In this document: in pieces, positions 33,209 to 40,154 of the stretch
How the letters are laid out: every line of letters starts with the position of its first letter
Position numbering within the stretch: position 1 is the first letter of the stretch
NCBI GenBank assembly: GCA_018969295.1
Contig: JAGWYN010000004.1
Location: 62,001 to 126,000 of the forward strand
Source of the DNA: Chloroflexota bacterium
Lineage (GTDB): Bacteria > Chloroflexota > Anaerolineae > Caldilineales > Caldilineaceae
Length of the DNA: 64,000 nucleotides
Direction of reading: 5' to 3'
Position numbers and translations under genes: made by a program
Notes under the pieces: model-generated
The model's input: only the letters and a program-made list of their open reading frames with translations
Databases searched by the model: none
Told to the model about the DNA's origin: nothing

Positions 33209-35005
33209 TTAGTCCGGTGCCTGCCGGTAATTGCTGACCTCGTTGGAGATGTAGACCCCTGAAAGCAGGTTGCTGAAGCTGGAAAAACCAGGCCAGTGCC
33301 AGGCGGCGACGCCGTTGGCATCCGGTTCCAACGCCGGCCCCTTGAGATAGGGCTTGATCAGATCGCCGGGGGTCTGGTGGTAGGCGAAGACAAAGGCGGC
33401 GTCGTTGACCAGGATCGTCTCGGCCTCCTGGAACATCTGGACGCGCTCGGCCGGGTCACCGGTGAAGCTCGACGCATCGCGCACCAGGCTGTCATACTCG
33501 GCATTGCTCCACGGGTGGCGCCCGCCGGAGAGGAAGACGCCGAGCATGTTGCTCGGGTCGAGGTAGTCCATGCCGTAGGAGATCAGGGTAAACTGGACGC
33601 CGGTCGGTTTGGCGTTGAGTTCGTCCATGAAGGCCTTGAAGTCCATGTTGTTCACTTCGACCTCGATCCCCAGCGACTCTTTGAGCGCAGCGGCGTAGGC
33701 CTGGGCGACCGCCAGCGGGGTGGGCCCTTCGGCGCGCAGCTTGAGCGTCAGCTTGGGGAACCCTTCGCCGTTGGGGTACCCTGCTTCGGCCAGCAGTTGC
33801 TGTGCTCCTTCTACGTTGAACGCGTAGGTCTCCTGGTGAGCAGAAGAATTGGCGGCTGGGAAGCCAGGCATCAAGAACGAATAGGCGGCCATCCCCTGGC
33901 GCTTGACGACATTGGCCAGGATCGTCTCGCGGTCGAGCACGTGGGCAAAGGCCTGGCGCACCAACAGGTTGTCGAAGGGGGGCTGGGAGGTGTCGAAGGC
34001 AAAGTAGTAGGTGCGGAAATCGCCGTAGTGGGGGTGATATTGTGCGTTCAGGTCCGGGTCTGCGCCGATAATCTCGAGGTCCGCCGGCGAAAGGGTGCCG
34101 CCGCCGTTGACAAAGTCGATCTCATTGGCTTCGTAGGCCGGCATCAGCTGCGAAGGCTGGCCGATGTTGACCACGACAATTCGTTCGATGTACGGGACAT
34201 TGGTGCCTTTGTAGTCCGGGTTGATCGCATAGACCAGCCGCTGGTCTTTGGTCCACTCGACAAGTTGGTACGGGCCGGCCGAAACCGAAGTTTCAGGATT
34301 GGAGTTGTAAAGACCGCCGTGGGCCTCCAGCGCAGCCTTTTGGAAGGTGGCCGAGTAGACCAGCATTGCCGGAAGGAACGGAGCCGGGGCCTCGGTGGTG
34401 AACTCCAGCGTCTGGGCGTCTACAGCCCGCACACCGATCTCCTCGACCGGCACTTCGCCGGCTACCGCCTGGGTCCAGTTGCGGATCACCCCCTGGTAAT
34501 ACCAGGAAAAATCCCAGGCATGTTCGGGGTCGGCGCCGTAGCGGAAGGTGGCGACATAGTCGTCGGCGGTGACCGGCGTGCCGTCGTTCCACATCAGATT
34601 GGGGTCCAGCTTGAAGGTCCAGACCAGCCCGCTTTCATCGACCGACCATTCGGTGGCTGCCCCAGGGTTGACCTGAAAATCTTTGTCAAGCCGCACCAGC
34701 GCATCGGAGAGCAGGTCGGTCAGCGAATCTGCTCGCTCGTAGACCGCCTGGAAGAAATCGATGGTGGTAAAGGTGCGCCAGCCATTGTACGGATAGACCA
34801 GCACCTGCTGATCCAACGGGGCCGCATCCGCAGGCAGTTCCTTGCCCAAGGTGTTGACGACCGGGCCGGCCGGCACGGCGGCTTCCTGCCCGTCGTCTGG
34901 GGCCGTAGCGGCCGGGGCACAGGCCTGCAACAACAGGGCCGCCACCAACACAAGCAGCAGCAGGGCTGTCCGCTGGGTGCGTGAAGGCAATTTGCTCCAA
35001 CTCAT
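33209..35005 (-). CDS. Family-5 solute-binding lipoprotein (importer 3)
   Basis: The 598-residue lipoprotein has a lipobox LLQAC (Cys29) and canonical motif order: EWSVDESGLVWTFKLDPNLMWNDGTPVTADDY, SAGPYQLVEWTKDQRLVYAINPDYKG, DNLLVRQAFAHVLDRETIL, LLAEAGYPNGEGFPK. GGAGGAAG lies just before ATG 35005, so the 21-residue longer frame is rejected. It heads the operon binding protein, B, C, regulator. It has its own promoter candidate at 35131-35159. The ATPases must come from elsewhere, perhaps importers 1 or 2. Confidence 0.95.
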   Translation of the reverse strand: MSWSKLPSRTQRTALLLLVLVAALLLQACAPAATAPDDGQEAAVPAGPVVNTLGKELPADAAPLDQQVLVYPYNGWRTFTTIDFFQAVYERADSLTDLLSDALVRLDKDFQVNPGAATEWSVDESGLVWTFKLDPNLMWNDGTPVTADDYVATFRYGADPEHAWDFSWYYQGVIRNWTQAVAGEVPVEEIGVRAVDAQTLEFTTEAPAPFLPAMLVYSATFQKAALEAHGGLYNSNPETSVSAGPYQLVEWTKDQRLVYAINPDYKGTNVPYIERIVVVNIGQPSQLMPAYEANEIDFVNGGGTLSPADLEIIGADPDLNAQYHPHYGDFRTYYFAFDTSQPPFDNLLVRQAFAHVLDRETILANVVKRQGMAAYSFLMPGFPAANSSAHQETYAFNVEGAQQLLAEAGYPNGEGFPKLTLKLRAEGPTPLAVAQAYAAALKESLGIEVEVNNMDFKAFMDELNAKPTGVQFTLISYGMDYLDPSNMLGVFLSGGRHPWSNAEYDSLVRDASSFTGDPAERVQMFQEAETILVNDAAFVFAYHQTPGDLIKPYLKGPALEPDANGVAAWHWPGFSSFSNLLSGVYISNEVSNYRQAPD

Positions 35006-35130
35006 ACTCTTCCTCCGTATCGATTGTGGGTGGATAGATCGCTGGCTCAGCAGGGCTTGCCGCAGCATGGACCGGATGGTTTCGTTCCGATCTGGGAACA
35101 GGCTGCAAACACCCCTGAGTGGCCCACGAA

Positions 35131-35159
35131 ACTATACCACAGAGCGGGCACACCATCAA
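35131..35159 (-). promoter_or_regulatory. Promoter of the importer-3 operon
   Basis: On the minus strand TTGATG and TATAGT are 17 bases apart, with TG one base before the -10 box (extended -10). The leader to the start at 35005 is about 120 bases. Confidence 0.6.
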
Positions 35160-35238
35160 GCCGTCGAAACGCTCTCCAACGGGCTGTGGCGTACAGGCAA
35201 CCTGGCTCTCTGAATTGTCCCTTCGCTGGAGCAGCAAT

Positions 35239-35267
35239 TTGGTTGCTCTGGGTGTCCGTGCTATACT
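35239..35267 (+). promoter_or_regulatory. Promoter of tRNA-Pro
   Basis: TTGGTT and TATACT are 17 bases apart and end 10 bases before the tRNA 5' end, which is normal spacing for a tRNA promoter. Confidence 0.55.
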
Positions 35268-35277
35268 CTAAATGCAA

Positions 35278-35353
<76 letters not shown>

Positions 35354-35401
35354 GCCGAATTCTGCAGCTGTTCAAAGACAGTGCAGGCGAGATCCGAAAA
35401 G

Positions 35402-35433
35402 CTCCCGCAGTCCAATGCTGTGGGAGTTTTTTT
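35402..35433 (+). terminator. Rho-independent terminator of tRNA-Pro
   Basis: A nine-base-pair stem (35402-35410 with 35418-35426, one G-T pair) is followed directly by seven T residues. It is the only textbook intrinsic terminator that I found in the window. Confidence 0.85.
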
Positions 35434-35494
35434 GGGTGAAGGGTTGGAGAAAACAGAAACCGCAGTGATACGCTGTGTCTGTGCGTAACCGACG

Positions 35495-37018
35495 ATGGAC
35501 AGTCGAGTCAGCCAATTGCCTGGGTTTGGGCCCGCCGATCTGGAGCTTCTCCGCAAGGTAGAGGCTGGTCTGTCGATCACGGCAGATGTCAGCCGGGCCG
35601 ACGTGTTGCTCTGTACCCCCTTTGCACGACAACAGGCGCTGGTTGCCGTGCACGCGCTGCCCAGCTCAATCTCCTCTTTGTACCGCAAAGATGCGACCGG
35701 ACGAATTTTGAATGCTGCGGAGCAGCCGTTGTTGTTTCAATCGTTGAGCAGCGGCAGCGGTGGGCGGCGGCGGCGCGAGGTCTTGAGCGACGGTGCCCCG
35801 GTGATCCAAGATGTCTTCCCGATCCACAGCCAGGATGGCCGGGTGCTCGGCGCGTTGCTGGTCGAGACCAACATGATCGCCCACGAACGCCAGCGCCGAC
35901 GCAGCCACTACTTCCGTCAGGCTGTGGTCTGGCTGCAGGAGATGTGTGTGCGGGGAGAACTGGCCAGCGCCGCGGCCCTGGGCACTTTCTCCCTCTACGA
36001 CGGCATCTACATGGTCGACGCCACCCGCACCGTCGTCTACATGAGTGGGATCGCCGCCAACCTCTTTCGCAGCATCGGCATCCTGCCCAAGACGCACGGC
36101 CAGCCGCTGGCGTCGCTCGAACCCTACGACGTGCAGCTTGTCGAACGGGTCTTTGCCAGCCAGCTCTGCCAGGCCGAGCGAGTCGAAAGCCAAGAAGGCC
36201 GAACTTGGGTGCGCTCGGCGATTCCGCTGCGCATGCCGGCCATCCGCTGGCGGAACTACTGGCTGGCTTTGCCCTGGACCCCCTTTACGCCGAGGGGGGA
36301 GCATGGGGTGGAAGCCGTCCTCGTGCTGCTCCACAACGCCACCGAAGCTGTGCAAAAAGAACGCGAACTCAACGTCAAATCTGCCATCATCCAGGAGGTC
36401 CACCACCGCGTCAAAAACAACCTGCAGAACATCGCAGCCATCCTGCGCATCCAGGCAAGGCGAACCCAAAACGAGGAGGCCCGCCAACATCTGACCGACG
36501 CGGTCAACCGGGTGCTCAGCATGTCGGTCATCCACGAATTCTTGAGCCAGGACGAACACCGGCCCATCAACGTGCGCGATGTATGCCAGCGGATCGCCAA
36601 TCAGGTCACCCAAGTCTCGGCGCGCCCGGATCAAGAAATTCTCATCCAGGTGCAGGGGCCTTCGGTGCGGCTGCCCGCCAGCCAGGCGACCCCGCTGGCA
36701 ATGGTGGTCAACGAGCTGCTGCTCAACGCAGTGGAGCATGGCCTCAAAGACCGTGCCCAGGGGACGATCCGGATTCTGCTGGAAGACCTGGGCGACGCCG
36801 TCCAGATCGAGGTCGTCGACGATGGCGCAGGGCTGCCCACCAACTTTGACCCAGCCCAGATCGGGCAGACGTTGGGGCTGCAGATCGTACAGACGCTGGT
36901 GACCGACGACTTGAAAGGCTCGTTGCAGCTGGAGTCGATCCGGGCAGAGGAGCAGTCAGCCCCTGCCGGCACCTCTGCCCGGGTGACCCTCCCCAAACGC
37001 AACAGCCGCAGCGGGTAA
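35495..37018 (+). CDS. Soluble sensor histidine kinase, PdtaS-like (HisKA_2)
   Basis: The 507-residue kinase has an N-terminal GAF-like domain (about 1-150), a PAS-like domain (about 155-285), a HisKA_2 dimerisation helix with HHRVKNNLQ (phosphoacceptor in the His303-His304 pair) and an HATPase domain with VVNELLLNAVEHG, DDGAGLP and GLQIVQTLV. No membrane segment is visible, so it senses an internal signal. The architecture matches actinobacterial PdtaS. The ANTAR regulator 182 bases downstream is the expected partner. Confidence 0.9.
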   Translation: MDSRVSQLPGFGPADLELLRKVEAGLSITADVSRADVLLCTPFARQQALVAVHALPSSISSLYRKDATGRILNAAEQPLLFQSLSSGSGGRRRREVLSDGAPVIQDVFPIHSQDGRVLGALLVETNMIAHERQRRRSHYFRQAVVWLQEMCVRGELASAAALGTFSLYDGIYMVDATRTVVYMSGIAANLFRSIGILPKTHGQPLASLEPYDVQLVERVFASQLCQAERVESQEGRTWVRSAIPLRMPAIRWRNYWLALPWTPFTPRGEHGVEAVLVLLHNATEAVQKERELNVKSAIIQEVHHRVKNNLQNIAAILRIQARRTQNEEARQHLTDAVNRVLSMSVIHEFLSQDEHRPINVRDVCQRIANQVTQVSARPDQEILIQVQGPSVRLPASQATPLAMVVNELLLNAVEHGLKDRAQGTIRILLEDLGDAVQIEVVDDGAGLPTNFDPAQIGQTLGLQIVQTLVTDDLKGSLQLESIRAEEQSAPAGTSARVTLPKRNSRSG

Positions 37019-37150
37019 CTGGTCGGCTGGATGCGCCGTAACGTTTAGAACGGTTTGCCAAGAAGATGCCTTATGCGGTAAAAGTACAATAAGAAAGTTC
37101 GATCGCATCGGATCGGCTTCTGCCAGCAGCGCAGATGTGAACGACCTGAA

Positions 37151-37176
37151 GCGCAAGACAGGAGCGCAAGACAGGA
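37151..37176 (+). repeat. Tandem duplication of 13 bp upstream of the ANTAR regulator
   Basis: GCGCAAGACAGGA occurs twice without a gap, 25-50 bases before the GTG start at 37201. It alters leader length and places two AGGA motifs. Confidence 0.9.
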
Positions 37177-37200
37177 TCGCCAGAAAGGTAGCGGTTGTAG

Positions 37201-37785
37201 GTGGAACGCACACGAGTGATTATCGCCGACGACGAGTCGCTGATCCGCATGGATTTGCGGGAAATGCTGACCAACTTGGGCTACCTGGTCGTAGGCGAAG
37301 TGGGCGACGGCCGCAGCGCCGTCCACCTTGCGCGCGAGTTGCGCCCCGACATTGTCATTATGGATATCAAGATGCCAGACATGGATGGGATCGAAGCCGC
37401 CCGTCTGCTGACCGAAGAACGCGTGGCTCCTGTGCTGCTGCTCAGCGCATACAGCCAGCAGGATCTGGTGCAGCGTGCCCGCCAGGCTGGTGTGGCTGGC
37501 TATCTGGTCAAACCCTTCCGGGAGAGCGACCTGACCCCGTCGATCGAGGTAGCCCTGGCGCGGTTCAGCGAGTTCCGCACCATGGAGCGCGAAGTCAACA
37601 GCCTGCAGGACGCGCTGGAAACCCGCAAAGCGGTCGATCGGGCCAAAGGAATCTTGATGGACACCCAGGGGCTCAACGAAACCGACGCCTTCCGCAAAAT
37701 CCAAAAGATGAGCATGAACAACCGCAAGCCGATGCGCGCAGTGGCCGAGGCCATTATTCTGGCCCATCAGGCCAGCGAGCAGTAG
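37201..37785 (+). CDS. ANTAR-domain response regulator, PdtaR-like (RNA-binding antiterminator)
   Basis: The 194-residue protein has a receiver domain (acidic pair Asp10-Asp11, phosphoacceptor Asp55 in IVIMDIKMPDMDG, YLVKPF lysine) and a C-terminal ANTAR domain at about 130-190 (RKAVDRAKGILMDTQGLNETDAFRKIQKMSMNNRKPM). ANTAR proteins bind paired hexaloop hairpins in mRNA leaders and prevent termination. GTG 37201 is the only reasonable start. Together with the preceding kinase it forms a two-component system acting on RNA. I did not find a convincing target RNA in this window. Confidence 0.93.
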   Translation: MERTRVIIADDESLIRMDLREMLTNLGYLVVGEVGDGRSAVHLARELRPDIVIMDIKMPDMDGIEAARLLTEERVAPVLLLSAYSQQDLVQRARQAGVAGYLVKPFRESDLTPSIEVALARFSEFRTMEREVNSLQDALETRKAVDRAKGILMDTQGLNETDAFRKIQKMSMNNRKPMRAVAEAIILAHQASEQ

Positions 37786-37805
37786 TCAATGAGCGGCGAT
37801 CCTCT

Positions 37806-38546
37806 ATGAAACTGTCGATCGTGATGCCTGTCTACAACGAGCGGGCAACGCTGGAAGAAATCGTCCGGCTGGTGCGCACGGTGGACCTGACTGTCGACCC
37901 AACCGGCAGCAACCCCAAAGTGCAAGGACCCATCGTGCTTGAGCGCGAGATTATTCTGGTCGACGACGGTTCGACCGATGGGACGCGCGAACTGCTGGCG
38001 AACTGGCAGCGGCAGGCGATCCCCGAGCTCACCATCCTGTTTCATGCAGCCAACAGCGGCAAAGGGGCTGCGCTGCGCACAGGGTTCAGCCACGCCACCG
38101 GGGATCTTTTGGTCATCCAGGATGCTGACCTGGAATACGACCCCTCTGATTTTGTCAGACTGGTCGAACCGATCCTGGAAGGGCGGGCTGCGGTGGTCTA
38201 TGGGAGTCGTTTTTTGGGGGGGCCGCGCGCGGCGATGCGCCTGAGCCACACCCTGGGCAACCAGCTGTTGACCGTGGCCACCAATCTCTTCTACGGCACC
38301 TCGCTTTCGGACATGGAGACCTGTTACAAATGTTTTCGCCGCACCGTGATCGACGGGATGCCCCTGCGCAGCCGGCGTTTCGAGATCGAGCCGGAGCTGA
38401 CCGCCAAAATCCTCAAACGTGGCTACACCATCTACGAAGTGCCGATCAGCTACAACGGCCGTGATTTTCACGAGGGGAAGAAGATTACCTGGCGCGACGG
38501 CATCGCTGCGCTGCGCACGCTGGTGAAATATCGTTTCGTCGACTGA
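37806..38546 (+). CDS. GT2 family glycosyltransferase (dolichyl-phosphate mannose synthase-like)
   Basis: The 246-residue protein has the GT-A fold signatures SIVMPVYNERATLEEIV, EIILVDDGSTDGT, GKGAALRTGF and VIQDADLEYDPSDF (metal-binding DAD). KCFRR, RRFEIEPELTAKIL and FHEGKKITWRDG follow, as in DPM1-like enzymes. It lacks C-terminal membrane helices and should load a sugar from a nucleotide donor onto a lipid phosphate carrier. The GT39-like protein starting three bases after its stop is a natural user of that product. Confidence 0.9.
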   Translation: MKLSIVMPVYNERATLEEIVRLVRTVDLTVDPTGSNPKVQGPIVLEREIILVDDGSTDGTRELLANWQRQAIPELTILFHAANSGKGAALRTGFSHATGDLLVIQDADLEYDPSDFVRLVEPILEGRAAVVYGSRFLGGPRAAMRLSHTLGNQLLTVATNLFYGTSLSDMETCYKCFRRTVIDGMPLRSRRFEIEPELTAKILKRGYTIYEVPISYNGRDFHEGKKITWRDGIAALRTLVKYRFVD

Positions 38547-38549
38547 GCC

Positions 38550-40154
38550 ATGCGGGCTGCTCGTGCCATGCCGAGGACGTGGCTGCTGGCCGGGATTTTG
38601 TGGGTGGGCTTTGCGCTGCGGCTTCCCCTGCTGGATCGGTTTTCCCTCCACCCGGACGAAGCGATCTACAGCTACTGGGCGCTCTACAGCCGTCAGGTCG
38701 ACCCCCTCTTTCTGCAGGTCTGGCCTGATAAACCGCCCCTCTATCTCTGGCTGTTGGGGTGGGTCTTGGAAGGGCTGGGGGCCACTGCCGTGACCGCACG
38801 GCTCCCCAACGTCGCTGTCAGCGTTCTGTCGATCGCCGTGTGCGCCGCCCTGGCGCGCCGCTGGTGGGGGGAGCGGGCCGCCCTCCTGGCAGCGCTTCTG
38901 CTGGCGCTCAACCCCCTGGCCATCAGTTTTTCGCCGACTGTATTTACCGACCCCCTGATGGTGCTGGCTGGGCTGCTGGCGCTCTGCCTGGCTGCCAGCC
39001 GGCGCTGGCTGTGGGCGGGGATCTGGCTGGGGAGTGCTCTGATGACCAAGCAGCAGGGGCTGTTGTTCGCCCCCTGGGTCGCGGCCGCTCTCTTCTGGCC
39101 CGCCGAGAACAGGCCCCGCACCCTCTCAGCGCTGGCTGCCCTGCTGGCTGGGCTGCTCCTGGTCGTGGCTCCGATCGTCTGCTGGGACAGCCTGCGCTGG
39201 GCAGTGGCGCCGTCGCCGTGGGATCTGGGCGCACGCCACGCGAGCGGGCTGGGGCTGGCCGCGCCCGAGAGCTGGCTGCCACGGCTCCTCTCCTGGGCAA
39301 ACTTGAGCGCAACAGCGCTTGGCCCTCCCTGGCCGTGGGGGCTGCTGCTGGGGGCAGTGGGCTGGCGGGCTCTCCAGCGGGGAAGGCTGAAGGCCGGGAG
39401 AGAGGCCGGGAGAGGCGTGCGGAGTACGGCTCCGGCGAGCCAACCGGCCTGGACGCTGGCGCTGTGGGGGCTCGGGTTTCTGGCGCTGCACCTGCTCTCC
39501 ACCGCACAGATCTGGGACCGGTATCTGCTGCCGCTGGCCCCGGCAGTGGCGCTGTTGGGGGCCTTTGGGGCTGTGTGGGCGCTGGCCCCCGAAGGACGGC
39601 TGTCCACGGCCGCGCTGCCCGCCACATTCCTGGCGCTCTGGCTGGGCTTCCTGACCATGCCGGCCAGCCGGGCAGCCCTGGGCCAGCTGGCGCTGGGTGG
39701 GGATCGCGGTGCCTTCACAGGCATCGAAGAGATCTCTGGCTGGCTGGCAGAGCGCACCGCCGGCCGGCCAGTGCTCTACCACCGCACCCTGGGCTGGCAT
39801 TTCAACTTCTACCTGTTTGCGCCGGTCCAAGCCGGCACGCTGGAGCTGCGCTGGTACCCCAGCACCGTGCATCTGGCGGACAATGCAGCCAAAAGCCCCC
39901 ACCGCCCACGCTACCTGGTGGAAGCCGACTGGTCCCCGGATCGAGACCTGGCTGTCCAGCTGGCGCAGCGCCGGCTGCAAGCCCTCCCCCTGCTGCGCGC
40001 CGGGCGCTTCACCCTCTATGCGATCGACGAAAAAGCCTCCCCTCCGCAGCCCTGGCGTCTGTGCGCCTGGCCCCCAGATCTGCCGATGGGCTGGGCGCTG
40101 CTCGCCCGGGGCAACGTCGAGCCGGCCAGTTCCCCGGTCCGGGGGAGCCCATGA
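38550..40154 (+). CDS. GT39-like (PMT/ArnT family) polytopic glycosyltransferase
   Basis: The 534-residue protein has about ten membrane segments. The first periplasmic loop carries SLHPDEAIYSYWAL with the Asp-Glu pair typical of GT-C enzymes, then WPDKPPLYLWLLGW and RLPNVAVSVLS, as in PMT-2 proteins. FTDPLMVLAGLL and LMTKQQGLLFAPW also match. The C-terminal 120 residues are soluble. It should transfer a sugar from a lipid phosphate donor to an envelope acceptor. Its stop overlaps the next start. Confidence 0.88.
   Translation: MRAARAMPRTWLLAGILWVGFALRLPLLDRFSLHPDEAIYSYWALYSRQVDPLFLQVWPDKPPLYLWLLGWVLEGLGATAVTARLPNVAVSVLSIAVCAALARRWWGERAALLAALLLALNPLAISFSPTVFTDPLMVLAGLLALCLAASRRWLWAGIWLGSALMTKQQGLLFAPWVAAALFWPAENRPRTLSALAALLAGLLLVVAPIVCWDSLRWAVAPSPWDLGARHASGLGLAAPESWLPRLLSWANLSATALGPPWPWGLLLGAVGWRALQRGRLKAGREAGRGVRSTAPASQPAWTLALWGLGFLALHLLSTAQIWDRYLLPLAPAVALLGAFGAVWALAPEGRLSTAALPATFLALWLGFLTMPASRAALGQLALGGDRGAFTGIEEISGWLAERTAGRPVLYHRTLGWHFNFYLFAPVQAGTLELRWYPSTVHLADNAAKSPHRPRYLVEADWSPDRDLAVQLAQRRLQALPLLRAGRFTLYAIDEKASPPQPWRLCAWPPDLPMGWALLARGNVEPASSPVRGSP

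Noticed and set aside
38759..40150. Long N-terminal extension of the YfhO-like gene
   Set aside because: It is out of frame with, and fully overlaps, the GT39-like gene; the ATG at 40151 gives the normal YfhO start.
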